Shown: positions 22,413-32,658, counted from the first letter of the stretch. The stretch is 64,000 bases of DNA from DATARH01 sp036268075 (GCA_036268075.1 DATAUV010000052.1:1-64000), one strand, 5' to 3'. Numbers and translations: made by a program. The notes: a model not told the origin generated them from the sequence alone.

Positions 22413-22723
22413 CTCGGGTTGCCCTTGCTTCGCTATATCTCGCGCGGAATGACGGAGAAGATGGTGGCCGGCGGCGTCGAAACAACCGCCCGTTTCGTGG
22501 CGCGGCGACCGGTCGCGCCCGGCCTTTTCCAGCGCAGCTTTTGCTGCACAAAAAAGAAGGCAGGGCCCGAAGCCCTGCCAGCCTGCTCTTGCGCTTCTTC
22601 CACTCGGAGGCCAGAGCCTCCGGCTAAGTGCGTGCCTCCCTGAACCCGAGCCGGGCAGTGCCCGTAATTTTTGCTCTTGGCGCGATCTTACGCGGGGTCG
22701 CATAACCGGTCACGCTATTTCTT
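22413..22723. other. 311-base intergenic region between aminotransferase and purine permease genes
   Basis: No convincing gene. It holds the permease terminator (22550-22579), a second small hairpin (GGAGGCCAGAGCCTCC at about 22605-22620), and about 140 bases of leader for the aminotransferase. The 3' part of the permease transcript is about 145 bases long before the terminator, longer than needed, so a 3'-derived small RNA is possible but unsupported. Confidence 0.5.
22550..22579 (-). terminator. rho-independent terminator after the purine permease
   Basis: Minus strand: GGCAGGGC-TTCGG-GCCCTGCC, an 8-base-pair stem, followed by TTCTTTTTT. It lies 145 bases downstream of the permease stop. 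Confidence 0.85.
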
Positions 22724-24013
22724 TCAGAACCACCCATACTTGACGATGAAGAGCACGGCGAGGCCGAGCAGTGACGGGCTGACCTCGCGCCATCTTCCCG
22801 ACAGGAGCTTCGCCGCGGCATACGCGATAAAACCGAAGGCGATGCCGTTGGCGATCGAAAAGGTCAGCGGCATCACCAGCGCGGTCACCATCGCCGGGGC
22901 GTATTCGGTGACGTCGTCCCAATCGAGCTCGCCGATGCCGCGCGCCATCAGGCAGGCGACAAAGAACAACGCCGGCGCGGTCGCGTAGACCGGAACCGAC
23001 TGCGCAAGCGGGGCGAAGAACAGCGTCAGCAGGAACAGCACGGCGACCGTGACGCCGACGAGCCCGGTGCGCCCGCCGGCGCGAATCCCGGCGGCGCTTT
23101 CGATATAGCTGGTGACGGTCGAGGTGCCGAGCAGCGCGCCGCCGATCGTCGCCGCCGAATCGGCGACCAGCACGCGGTGGAGGCGCGGGATCGTGCCGTC
23201 GGGCGCGATCAGCCCGGCGCGATAGGCGACGCCCACCAGCGTGCCGGTGTTGTCGAACAAATCGACGAACAGGAATACGAAGACGATCGTCGCGGCACCG
23301 AGGTCGACGGCGCCGCGAAGGTCGAGCTTGAGAAAGGTCGGCGCGAGGCTCGGCGGGGCGCCGGCGATCCCGGCGAAGGGCGAGACCCGGAGGAAGATGC
23401 CGGCGGCCGCCGTCGCCAGCACCGCGATCAGGATCGCGCCCGGCACCCGGCGGCGGTCGAGCGCGACCATGACCAGAAACCCGGCGGCGGCGAGCAGCGT
23501 CGTCGGCGCCTTGACGTTGCCGAGGGTGATGAGCGTCGCCGGGTCGGCCACGACGAACCCCGCATCCTCCAGCGCGATGACGCCGAGGAACAAGCCGATC
23601 CCCGCCGATATCGCGATCTTCTGCGACATCGGGATCGACCCGATCAGCCACGCCCGCACCGGCGTCACGCTGAGGACGAGGAAGAGGCACCCCGAGATGA
23701 AGACCGCGCCGAGCGCGACCTCCCACGGGTAATGGAGGCCCTTCACCACCGTGAACGCGAAATAGGCGTTGAGCCCCATCCCCGGCGCCAGCGCCAGCGG
23801 ATAGTTGGCGTAGAGCGCCATGATCAGCGTCGCGCCGGCCGAGGCGAGGCAGGTCGCGACAAAGACCGCGCCTTTGTCCATCCCCGCGTTCGCCAGGATC
23901 TGCGGGTTGACCAGGACAATGTACGACATCGTCAGAAACGTCGTGGCCCCGGCGACGATCTCGGTGCCGACACTGGTGCGGTTGCCGCTGAGGTCGAACA
24001 GGCGGTCGAGCAT
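22724..24013 (-). CDS. AzgA-type NCS2 purine (adenine/guanine/hypoxanthine) permease
   Basis: 429-residue inner-membrane proton-coupled transporter with about 12-14 hydrophobic segments. AzgA/GhxP signatures are seen: GNRTSVGTEIVAGATTFLTM and MSYIVLVNP at the N-terminus, APGMGLNAYFAFTVV, FLFVDLFDNTGTL and GTSTVTSYIESAAGI. Exact purine specificity is not readable. The start at 24013 (MLDRLFDLSG) is the family start; the upstream in-frame extension is encoded by a family B repeat. A nucleoside hydrolase elsewhere in the window (54354-55274) also serves purine salvage. Confidence 0.92.
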   Translation of the reverse strand: MLDRLFDLSGNRTSVGTEIVAGATTFLTMSYIVLVNPQILANAGMDKGAVFVATCLASAGATLIMALYANYPLALAPGMGLNAYFAFTVVKGLHYPWEVALGAVFISGCLFLVLSVTPVRAWLIGSIPMSQKIAISAGIGLFLGVIALEDAGFVVADPATLITLGNVKAPTTLLAAAGFLVMVALDRRRVPGAILIAVLATAAAGIFLRVSPFAGIAGAPPSLAPTFLKLDLRGAVDLGAATIVFVFLFVDLFDNTGTLVGVAYRAGLIAPDGTIPRLHRVLVADSAATIGGALLGTSTVTSYIESAAGIRAGGRTGLVGVTVAVLFLLTLFFAPLAQSVPVYATAPALFFVACLMARGIGELDWDDVTEYAPAMVTALVMPLTFSIANGIAFGFIAYAAAKLLSGRWREVSPSLLGLAVLFIVKYGWF

Positions 24014-24025
24014 GCGCGCCCCCGG

Positions 24026-24070
24026 GATCGCGGGCGTCCCACCCGCATGCGGCCGGGACGGCCGCGGTCC
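24026..24070. repeat. dispersed palindromic repeat, family B, between permease and proS
   Basis: GATCGCGGGCGTCCCACCCG and the following GGCCGGGACGGCCGCGGTCC form two imperfect palindromes in the divergent promoter region of the permease and proS genes. Confidence 0.7.
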
Positions 24071-24137
24071 AGTGCTTCGATAGACTCGCAAAGGCGTCTT
24101 GCCTAGAGTGCGCGCCCGTCGCCTGGGAAGCCCAACG

Positions 24138-25454
24138 ATGCGTCTCTCACAATATTTTTTGCCGCTCCTTCGCGAAAACCCGAGCGAGGCGCAGATCGTC
24201 TCGCACCGGCTGATGCTGCGCGCCGGGATGATCCGGCAGTCGAGCGCCGGGATCTATTCCTGGCTGCCGCTGGGGAAGCGCGTCCTCGCCAAGGTCGAGC
24301 AGATCGTGCGCGAGGAGCAGGACCGCGCGGGCGCCCAAGAGATCCTGATGCCGACGATCCAGCCGGCCGAGTTGTGGCGCGAAAGCGGGCGGTACGACGA
24401 TTACGGCAAGGAGATGCTGCGCATCACCGACCGGCATGACCGCGAGATGCTGTACGGTCCGACCAACGAGGAACAGGTCACCGCGATCTTCCGCGACGCG
24501 GTCAAAAGCTATCGCGACGTGCCGAAAAACCTCTACCACATCCAGTGGAAATTCCGTGACGAGGTGCGGCCGCGCTTTGGGGTGATGCGCGGGCGCGAGT
24601 TCCTGATGAAGGACGCCTACAGCTTCGACCTCGACATGGCCGGGGCCAAGCATTCCTACAACAAGATGTTTTTCGCCTATCTGCGCACCTTTGCGCGGAT
24701 GGGGCTGAAGGCGATCCCGATGCGCGCCGATACCGGGCCGATCGGCGGCGACCTCAGCCACGAGTTCATCGTGCTCGCCGAGACCGGCGAATCCGGCGTC
24801 TTCTGCGACCGGGCCTGGCTGGAGACCGACATCCTCGGCGAGGACGTCGATTACGACAGCGACCTCGAAGCCCGGTTCAAGCACTGGACGCGGCACTATG
24901 CGGCGACCGACGAGGTCCACGACGCGGCGGGTTGCCCGGTCCCGGCCGACCGGCTCGTCGCCGCGCGCGGTATCGAGGTCGGGCAGATCTTCTATTTCGG
25001 CAGCAAGTACTCGAAGCCGATGGGCGCGGTCGTGGCCGGCCCCAACGGCGAGGAGATCGCGCTGGAGATGGGGTCTTACGGGGTCGGCGTGTCGCGGCTC
25101 GTGGGTGCCTTGATCGAGGCCAATCACGACGACGGCGGCATCGTCTGGCCGGAAGCGGTCGCGCCGTTCCGCCTCGGCCTCGTCAACCTCCGCGCCGCCG
25201 ACGAGAAGTGCCGGGCGGCGGCCGACGACCTCTACGCGAAACTGTCCGGCGCCGGCGTCGAGGTGCTCTACGACGACCGCGACGAATCCGCCGGCGCCAA
25301 ATTCGCCGCGATGGATTTGATCGGCCTCCCCGACCAGGCGATCATCGGCCCCCGCGGCGTCGCCGCCGGCGCGATCGAGGTCAAGAACCGCCGCTCCGGC
25401 AAGCGGGAGGACATGCCGCTGGCGGGGTTCCTCGCGCGGTTTGCCGGGAAGTGA
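24138..25454 (+). CDS. proS: prolyl-tRNA synthetase (short, editing-domain-free type)
   Basis: 438-residue class II aminoacyl-tRNA synthetase. Motif 1 region QSSAGIYSWLPLGKRVL, motif 2 with FRDEVRPRFGVMRGREFLMKDAYSFD, and motif 3 GSYGVGVSRLVGALIE are present, followed by the anticodon-binding domain. The roughly 180-residue editing insertion of E. coli ProS is absent, as in other alphaproteobacteria; in that class a free-standing deacylase usually compensates. It is first in a proS-lolC-lolD run. Confidence 0.97.
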   Translation: MRLSQYFLPLLRENPSEAQIVSHRLMLRAGMIRQSSAGIYSWLPLGKRVLAKVEQIVREEQDRAGAQEILMPTIQPAELWRESGRYDDYGKEMLRITDRHDREMLYGPTNEEQVTAIFRDAVKSYRDVPKNLYHIQWKFRDEVRPRFGVMRGREFLMKDAYSFDLDMAGAKHSYNKMFFAYLRTFARMGLKAIPMRADTGPIGGDLSHEFIVLAETGESGVFCDRAWLETDILGEDVDYDSDLEARFKHWTRHYAATDEVHDAAGCPVPADRLVAARGIEVGQIFYFGSKYSKPMGAVVAGPNGEEIALEMGSYGVGVSRLVGALIEANHDDGGIVWPEAVAPFRLGLVNLRAADEKCRAAADDLYAKLSGAGVEVLYDDRDESAGAKFAAMDLIGLPDQAIIGPRGVAAGAIEVKNRRSGKREDMPLAGFLARFAGK

Positions 25455-25482
25455 CGAGACGCCGCGCTTCCGGGAAGGCACG

Positions 25483-26726
25483 ATGATCTTCGGCAAGTTC
25501 GAGCGGATGGTGGCGTTCCGCTATTTGCGGCCGCGGCGGCAGGAGGGGTTTGTCTCGGTCATCGCGATCTTTTCGCTGCTCGGGATCATGCTCGGCGTCG
25601 CGACGCTGATCATCGTCATGTCGGTGATGAACGGGTTCCGCATCGAGTTCGTCAGCCGCATCCTCGGGCTCAACGGGCATCTCGCGGTGTACGGGCAGGG
25701 TGCGTCGCTGACCGATTTCGACGCGATGGCGGCCAAGGTTCGCGCGGTGCCCGGCGTCGTCAGCGCGACGCCGCTCATCGAGGCGCAGTCGCTGGCGACG
25801 ACCGATGCCGGCGGCGCGGCGGGGGTGGTCGTGCGCGGGATCAGGCCCGACGACATTCGCGGCCGGCCGCTCATCGCCGAACACATCGTTGCCGGCTCGC
25901 TCGCCGAGTTCCACGACGACCAGATCGCGGTCGGCGACAGGCTGGCAAAGCGGTTGGGGGTCGGGGTCGGCGGGCTGTTGACCGTCGTGTCGCCCCAAGG
26001 CGAGGCGACCGCGTTCGGCACCGTGCCGCGGATGAAAACCTATAAGATCGCCGCGCTGTTCGATGTCGGTTTCTATGAATACGACAACAATTTCATCTAC
26101 GTCCCGCTCGACGCCGCGCAGCTTTTCTATCGCCTGAAAGACGCGGTCAGCTATCTCGAAGTCTTTGTCGCGGATGCCGACGACGCCGCGCGCGAGGGAC
26201 GGATGATCTCGGCCGCGCTCGGCGGCAACGTGCGCATCCTCGACTGGCAGCGGTCGAATTCCAGCATCGTCGCCGCGCTCGACATCCAGCGCGACGTGAT
26301 GTTCCTGATCCTGACGCTCATCATCGTCGTCGCCGCGTTCAACATCATCTCGGGCATGACGATGGTGGTGAAGGACAAGGGCCGCGACATCGCCATCCTG
26401 CGGACGATGGGCGCCTCGCGCGGGATGATCCTCAGGATATTCATGATGAGCGGGGCGAGCATCGGCGTCGCCGGGACGCTGGCCGGGTTCGCGCTCGGCC
26501 TCGCCTTCACCCGCAACATCGAGGCGATCCGGCAATTCGTGCAGGACGTATTGCACATGAACGTGTTCGCCGCCGAGATCTACTACTTCACCCGCATCCC
26601 GGCGAAGATCGTCGCCGGGCAGGTGGCGACGGTCGTGGTGATGGCGCTGGTGCTGTCGTTTCTCGCGACGCTCTACCCGGCGTGGCGGGCGGCGCGACTC
26701 GATCCGGTCGAGGGGCTGCGTTACGA

Positions 26727-26730
<4 letters not shown>
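25483..26730 (+). CDS. lolC: lipoprotein-releasing ABC transporter permease, LolC/LolE family
   Basis: 415-residue inner-membrane subunit of the Lol complex that extracts outer-membrane lipoproteins and hands them to LolA. Topology: cytoplasmic MIFGKFERMVAFRYLRPRR, a first transmembrane helix (about residues 25-48), a large periplasmic domain to about 270, then three helices and the FtsX-like end LYPAWRAARLDPVEGLRYE. Alphaproteobacteria commonly have one LolC/E-type subunit acting as a homodimer; only one is seen here. It overlaps lolD by ATGA. Confidence 0.94.
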
Positions 26731-27404
<674 letters not shown>

Positions 27405-27664
27405 CAGCACGTCGCCATGCTGCTCACCGATTTCATCGGCACGGTTGCATCGTCGGAGCCGGAGCTTGATGGCCTCGAGGAGTAAGGGTAGGGCCACGAT
27501 CTAGCGATTCGTGCATCATTGAGTACATCTAAGGGTCCTGAAGGATCAAAATCACGGCTTTTGCGAGGCCTTGGCATCGACGCCTAACTCCTCAAGTGGC
27601 ACAGCGATACAATGCGAACCGCAATCAACTTTTTGACCAGCCTTTTGTCGGGTCGAGGTGTCAC
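27405..27664. other. intergenic segment of lowered GC upstream of the orphan gene
   Basis: 260 bases after lolD. From about 27490 the base composition becomes visibly poorer in G+C than the surroundings, continuous with the following orphan gene. No gene, repeat or RNA was recognised. It may be one edge of a transferred segment inserted between lolD and dnaE. Confidence 0.4.
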
Positions 27665-28150
27665 ATGAATCAGGTGACGGAAGATCGAATTAAAGCAGCT
27701 TTTTCCGGATTCCAGGCGGCACAGCGCGAAGCAGAAGCCTCTGTACAACGCCTACGCGAGGTCAGAGCAGTCAAGCGACGGGAATTTGAAGAGATGATTG
27801 ATAATATCATTTTGCCAGCGTTGGAGAATGTTGCAAATACGATTAGAGCATTAGGGTACCCTGCTGACGCGAAACGCTCCGACAGGGTTTATGGCCCAAG
27901 CTGTTCGCTGCAGTTTCATGTTATTTTCCCACCTATACCTGAATACCTGACGCCGTTCGAGTTCGTTGTCGAGTGGGGATTTAAGGATTGCGTCTCAATG
28001 ATTTCCTCGAATGAAAGGAACATTCATTTTGAGAGCCGGGTAGAAAATGTTCCCGAAGTGGGAACGATTACATCTGAATGGATCGAGAAGAATGCCGCAA
28101 ATTTTGTTGAGAGGGTGCTGTCGGAACAAAGCCGAAAACGCGCACAGTGA
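27665..28150 (+). CDS. orphan protein of foreign composition, unknown function
   Basis: 161-residue ORF (MNQVTEDRIKAAFSGFQA). Residues about 10-60 look like an amphipathic helix or coiled coil (AQREAEASVQRLREVRAVKR), then a mixed region with FHVIFPPIPEYLTPFEFVVEW and a C-terminal helix. Codon use is AT-richer than every neighbour (roughly half G+C by eye). It is inserted between lolD and dnaE, which are neighbours in related genomes. Probably horizontally acquired cargo; no domain recognised. A GTG 69 bases upstream is a possible alternative start; GAGGTGTC precedes the chosen ATG. Confidence 0.7.
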   Translation: MNQVTEDRIKAAFSGFQAAQREAEASVQRLREVRAVKRREFEEMIDNIILPALENVANTIRALGYPADAKRSDRVYGPSCSLQFHVIFPPIPEYLTPFEFVVEWGFKDCVSMISSNERNIHFESRVENVPEVGTITSEWIEKNAANFVERVLSEQSRKRAQ

Positions 28151-28223
28151 CCCGTAAGTAGCCCATGACCATTTGAGTTGTGCAGCGGGACCCATTCTTG
28201 GTAGCTGATCAATAGAGAAAGCC

Positions 28224-31200
28224 ATGCCCCTCGCCGATTTCATCCATCTGCGCGTCCACACCGCCTATTCGCTGTCCCAGGGGGCGATCAAGGTCAAGGA
28301 GCTGGTGGGGCTCTGCAAGGCGAACAAGATGCCGGCGGTGGCGATCACCGATACCGGCAACCTGTTCGGCGCGCTCGAATTCGCGACTCTCTGCGCCGAG
28401 GCGGGGGTCCAGCCGATCATCGGGTGCGAGATCGCGCTGGCGCCCCGCGAGGGCGGCGAGGGCGCGCGCAACACGCGCGGGCCGAGCGAGCCGGAGCGGC
28501 TGGTGCTTCTGGTGCAGAGTGAGACAGGCTACCGCAACCTCTTGCAGTTGGTGACGCATTCCTATCTCGGCGGCGAGGCGACGGCTGACCCGGCGGTGAC
28601 GCTCGACGAGTTGGCCGCGGCGAGCGAAGGACTGCTTTGCGTCGGCGGTGGCGCCACGGGACCGCTCGGGCGGCTGGTCGCCGAGGGGCAGGACGAGGCC
28701 TCGGAGGCACTGGCGCTCGCGCTCAAGGCGGCATTTCCGGGCCGGCTCTATATCGAGCTGAGCCGGCACGGCATGCCGGACGAGGTGCGGGCCGAGGCCG
28801 GGCTGATCGACCTCGCCTACCGGCACGATTTGCCGCTGGTCGCGACCAACGACTGTCATTTCCCCACGCGCGATTACTATGAGGCGCACGATGCGCTGTT
28901 GTGCATCGCGCAGGGCACGGTCGTGGCGGACAGCAACCGCCGGCGGCTGACACAAGATCATTTCTTCCGCCCGGCGGCGGAGATGCGGCAGCTTTTCGCC
29001 GATCTGCCCGAGGCCTGCGACAACACGCTGACGATCGCGCGCCGCTGCGCCTACATCCCGCAGGCGCGGAAGCCGATCCTGCCGGCGTTCCCGACCGTGG
29101 ATGGGATGGACGAAGAGGGCACGCTGCGCGACGCGGCGCAGAACGGGCTCGCGGCCCGGCTCGCGGCGGCCGGCGTCGCGGAAGAAGCCTGCGTTCCCTA
29201 TCGCGAGCGGCTCGAATTCGAACTCAAAGTCATCATCTCGATGGGGTTCGCCGGATACTTCCTGATCGTCGCCGACTTCATCCAATGGGCGAAGCGGCAG
29301 GGCATTCCGGTCGGGCCGGGGCGGGGCTCGGGGGCCGGGTCGGTCGTCGCCTGGGCATTGACGATCACCGATGTCGACCCGCTGCGCTTCAACCTTATCT
29401 TCGAGCGGTTCCTCAACCCCGAGCGCGTGTCGATGCCGGATTTCGACGTCGATTTTTGCCAGGAGCGGCGTGACGAGGTGATCCGCTACGTCCAGCAGAA
29501 ATATGGCCGCGATCGGGTCGCGCAGATCATCACGTTCGGAAAATTGCAGGCGCGCGCGGTGCTGCGCGACGTGGGCCGCGTGCTCGGCATGCCGTACGGC
29601 CAGATCGACCGGCTGTGCAAGCTGGTGCCGAACAACCCGGCGCATCCTGTGACGCTGGGGGAGGCCATCGCCGGCGAGCCGCTGTTGCAGCAGCAGCGCG
29701 ACGAGGACGAGCAGGTCGGGCGGCTGATCGCGATCGCGCTCAAGCTGGAGGGGCTCTACCGCCACGCCTCGACCCATGCCGCCGGCGTCGTCATCGGCGA
29801 CCGCCCGCTGTCGGAGCTGGTGCCGCTCTACCGCGACCCGCGCTCGGACATGCCGGTGACGCAGTTCAACATGAAATGGGTCGAGCTCGCCGGCCTCGTC
29901 AAATTCGACTTCCTCGGGCTCAAGACACTCGATGTATTGGAAAAAGCCGTCGAGCTGATCGCGGCGCGCGGGGTCGATCTCGACCTCAATCGGCTGCCGC
30001 TCGACGACGAGAGGACTTATGCCCTCATCGCCCGCGGCGACACCTCGGGCGTGTTCCAGCTTGAAAGCACGGGGATGCGCGACAGCCTGCGCAAGCTGAA
30101 GCCGAACCGGTTCGAAGACATCATCGCGATGAACGCGCTCTATCGGCCCGGACCGATGGACAGCATCCCCAACTACATCAGGTGCAAGAACGGCGAGGAA
30201 AAGGTCCACTATCCGCACCCGATGCTGGAGCCGATCCTGAAGGACACGTTCGGCGTGTTCACCTATCAGGAACAGGTGATGCAGGCGGCCCAGCTCATGG
30301 CCGATTACAGCCTCGGCGGCGCCGATCTGCTGCGCCGCGCGATGGGCAAGAAGATCAAGAGCGAGATGGTGGCGCAGCGGGCGAATTTCGTGACGGGCGC
30401 GGGGAAGAAGGGTATCGACGACCAGAAGGCGAATTTCGTCTTCGACCTGATGGAGAAATTTTCCGGCTACGGGTTCAACAAATCGCACTCGGCGCCGTAC
30501 GCGCTCGTCGCCTACCAGACGGCATATCTGAAGGCGAACCATCCGGTCGAGTTTCTCGCCGCGTCGATGACGCTCGACCTGGGCAACACCGACAAGCTCA
30601 ACCAGCTCCGCCAGGAAGCCGACCGGCTCGGCATCAAGCTGCTGCCGCCCGACATCAACCGCTCGGGCGCCGAATTCACCGTCGAGCCCGACCCGAAGAC
30701 CGAAAAGCCGGCGATCCGCTACGCGCTGGCGGCGGTCAAGGGCGTCGGCGCCCAGGCGATGAGCGACCTCGTGCGCGAGCGCGACGCCAACGGCCGGTTC
30801 AAGGATCTGTTCGATTTCTCACGCCGGCTCGACGCCCGCAGCTTCAACCGCCGGCAATTCGAGAACCTGGCCAAGGCCGGCGCATTCGAATGCCTCAACC
30901 CTAACCGGGCGCAAACTTTTGCCGCCGCCGAGACGCTGCTGCGCCAGGCGAGCCGCGCCGCGGAGGAGCGCGACAGCCGCCAGGAAAGCCTGTTCGGCGG
31001 GGTCGACAGCGGTTTCGCGGCGCGGCCGTCACTGCCGGTGGTCGCCGATTGGCCGCCGGTCGAGCGGCTGCAATTCGAGTTCGACGCGATCGGCTTCTAC
31101 CTGTCTAGCCACCCGCTCGACCCCTACGGCAAGAGCCTCGAACGCGCTGGCGTCCTGCGCTACGGCGATCTGCCGGCGGCGCTCGCGGCGGGCGGGTCGT

Positions 31201-31679
31201 CCCGGTTCCGCCTCGCCGGCATCGTCGTCGGCAAGCGCGAGCGCACCTCGGCGCGCGGCAACCGCTATGCCTTCGTCCAGCTCTCCGACACCACCGGCAT
31301 GTTCGAGGTGACGATCTTCTCCGAGGTGCTGAGCGGCACGCGGCAGCTCCTCGACGGCAGCCAGCCGCTGATCATGACCGTCGACGTGCGTCACGACGAC
31401 GAGAGTCTCAGATTGACCGTGCAAAAGATCGAGCCGCTGGACACGGTCGTCGCCAACGCGGTCGCCGGCCTCAGGATTTTCGTCGGCGAGGCCGGTGCGC
31501 TCCCGCGCCTCAAGACCCTGTTCGGTCCCGAGCAGAGCGGGCGCGGCCGCGTCACCCTGGTGCTCGACCTGCCGAGGAGCGAGGTCGAGATCACGCTTCC
31601 CGGCGGCTTCCGCGTCGACCCCCGTTTCCGGGCTGCGGTGAAGTCGCTCCCCGGGGTGGTCGACGTGCACGATATTTAG
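28224..31679 (+). CDS. dnaE: DNA polymerase III subunit alpha
   Basis: 1151 residues, full length for DnaE1. Order: N-terminal PHP domain (FIHLRVHTAYSLSQGAIKVK), palm with catalytic acids Asp406 and Asp408 in MPDFDVDF and a third in VKFDFLGLKT, then fingers (GVFTYQEQVMQAAQ and SGYGFNKSHSAPYALVAYQT). After that come the tandem helix-hairpin-helix region, the beta-clamp-binding segment (QESLFGG) and a C-terminal OB fold (FRLAGIVVGKRERTSARGN). It is the replicative polymerase catalytic subunit. The start follows AGAGAAAGCC. Confidence 0.98.
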   Translation: MPLADFIHLRVHTAYSLSQGAIKVKELVGLCKANKMPAVAITDTGNLFGALEFATLCAEAGVQPIIGCEIALAPREGGEGARNTRGPSEPERLVLLVQSETGYRNLLQLVTHSYLGGEATADPAVTLDELAAASEGLLCVGGGATGPLGRLVAEGQDEASEALALALKAAFPGRLYIELSRHGMPDEVRAEAGLIDLAYRHDLPLVATNDCHFPTRDYYEAHDALLCIAQGTVVADSNRRRLTQDHFFRPAAEMRQLFADLPEACDNTLTIARRCAYIPQARKPILPAFPTVDGMDEEGTLRDAAQNGLAARLAAAGVAEEACVPYRERLEFELKVIISMGFAGYFLIVADFIQWAKRQGIPVGPGRGSGAGSVVAWALTITDVDPLRFNLIFERFLNPERVSMPDFDVDFCQERRDEVIRYVQQKYGRDRVAQIITFGKLQARAVLRDVGRVLGMPYGQIDRLCKLVPNNPAHPVTLGEAIAGEPLLQQQRDEDEQVGRLIAIALKLEGLYRHASTHAAGVVIGDRPLSELVPLYRDPRSDMPVTQFNMKWVELAGLVKFDFLGLKTLDVLEKAVELIAARGVDLDLNRLPLDDERTYALIARGDTSGVFQLESTGMRDSLRKLKPNRFEDIIAMNALYRPGPMDSIPNYIRCKNGEEKVHYPHPMLEPILKDTFGVFTYQEQVMQAAQLMADYSLGGADLLRRAMGKKIKSEMVAQRANFVTGAGKKGIDDQKANFVFDLMEKFSGYGFNKSHSAPYALVAYQTAYLKANHPVEFLAASMTLDLGNTDKLNQLRQEADRLGIKLLPPDINRSGAEFTVEPDPKTEKPAIRYALAAVKGVGAQAMSDLVRERDANGRFKDLFDFSRRLDARSFNRRQFENLAKAGAFECLNPNRAQTFAAAETLLRQASRAAEERDSRQESLFGGVDSGFAARPSLPVVADWPPVERLQFEFDAIGFYLSSHPLDPYGKSLERAGVLRYGDLPAALAAGGSSRFRLAGIVVGKRERTSARGNRYAFVQLSDTTGMFEVTIFSEVLSGTRQLLDGSQPLIMTVDVRHDDESLRLTVQKIEPLDTVVANAVAGLRIFVGEAGALPRLKTLFGPEQSGRGRVTLVLDLPRSEVEITLPGGFRVDPRFRAAVKSLPGVVDVHDI

Positions 31680-31733
31680 GGGACGATCCTCCCGGTACTG
31701 GGCAATCCGCCGGTCAACGGTTATGTTTTGGCG

Positions 31734-31958
31734 ATGAATTTCGCGCGTATAACGGTCGATCCGGCGGTCTGCACCGGAAAGCCATGCATCCGGGGGCTCC
31801 GGTTCCCGGTGGCGCGATTGCTCGGGCTGCTGGCCGCCGGCGAGACGCGCGACAACATCCTCGCTGCGTACCCGTATCTCGAAACCGAAGATATCGATGA
31901 GGCGCTGCGCTACGCCGCGTCGCTGGCGGAAGACGAGACCGTCGCCCTGGCAAAGTGA
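31734..31958 (+). CDS. DUF433 family protein, probable antitoxin
   Basis: 74 residues with ITVDPAVCTGKPCIRGLRFPV and the helix-turn-helix-like EDIDEALRYAAS, the usual DUF433 layout. DUF433 proteins are commonly encoded just upstream of a PIN-like DUF5615 protein and are proposed to be antitoxins. Here the stop overlaps the next start by GTGA, so the pair is translationally coupled. Confidence 0.85.
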   Translation: MNFARITVDPAVCTGKPCIRGLRFPVARLLGLLAAGETRDNILAAYPYLETEDIDEALRYAASLAEDETVALAK

Positions 31959-32320
31959 AATTCCTCATCGACATGCCGCTGTCCCAGAGCCTTGCAGAGT
32001 GGCTCGGGAAGCGGGGACATGACGCGGTTCACGCCATCTCGCTCGGCCTCGGCCGGGCAAGCGACGCCGAGATCATCTCGATCGCGGCCCGGGAGGGCCG
32101 AACAATCGTGACGGCGGACCTTGACTACCCGCGGCTGCTCGCGCTCGCCGGCGCGACCGGGCCCGGACTGGTCTTGTTTCGCGCCGGCGACTGGGGTGAA
32201 GCGGAGCTGATCGCTCGCATGAGCGACGTCATCGACAGCGTTGACGATGCCGATATCGCTCACAGCATTCTGGTCGTCGACCGCGACCGGATACGCCGGC
32301 GTCGCTTGCCTATTACATAG
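31955..32320 (+). CDS. DUF5615 family PIN-like protein, probable toxin nuclease
   Basis: 121 residues starting MKFLIDMPLSQSLAEWLGKRG. The acidic residues expected of a PIN-like (Mut7-C-type) nuclease are visible: Asp in LIDMPLS, Asp-Ala-Glu in GRASDAEIISIA, and Asp-Leu-Asp in IVTADLDYPRL. Partner of the DUF433 protein immediately upstream. Toxicity and RNase activity are family proposals, not shown here. Confidence 0.85.
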   Translation: MKFLIDMPLSQSLAEWLGKRGHDAVHAISLGLGRASDAEIISIAAREGRTIVTADLDYPRLLALAGATGPGLVLFRAGDWGEAELIARMSDVIDSVDDADIAHSILVVDRDRIRRRRLPIT

Positions 32321-32334
32321 TGGGGAGCGGCGCC

Positions 32335-32658
32335 CTATTGCACCGGAGAGCGGGGCGTCGCGACGAGGCGGGTGATGACCATCTTTTCGCGGTCGAGGCA
32401 TTCCGGGACGCGCGGGGCGATCTTGGTTTTCCAGTGGTCGGTTTCGTAGACCGCCGCGTACAGGGCGACGCGCTGGGCTTCGCTTTCGAAACGGCGGATC
32501 CAGACATAGGCGCTTTCGTCGGTTTCGCCGCGATAGCTGCCGCAGATCACCATGCCCTTCGAGACCTGGAAGGGGATGATCTCCTCCTCCATGATCTTGA
32601 CCCATTCGTTCATCTTGCCGGACCGGACGTGGTACTGCCTGAGTTCGTAGAAAGCCAT
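32335..32658 (-). CDS. NIPSNAP family protein
   Basis: 107 residues of the NIPSNAP (dimeric alpha/beta barrel) fold: FYELRQYHVRSGKMNEWVKI, then ESAYVWIRRFESEAQR and a C-terminal strand. Function in bacteria is unclear. It is convergent with the DUF5615 gene (14 bases apart) and divergent from rpsB. A two-domain NIPSNAP is also present at 55336-55950. Confidence 0.85.
   Translation of the reverse strand: MAFYELRQYHVRSGKMNEWVKIMEEEIIPFQVSKGMVICGSYRGETDESAYVWIRRFESEAQRVALYAAVYETDHWKTKIAPRVPECLDREKMVITRLVATPRSPVQ

Noticed and set aside
22580..22724. Possible tRNA or structured RNA gene between aminotransferase and permease
   Set aside because: No cloverleaf, T-loop motif or CCA end could be found by eye on either strand; only simple hairpins are present.
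28209..30542. 777-codon open frame antisense to dnaE
   Set aside because: Shadow of the DnaE coding frame with no recognisable protein features.
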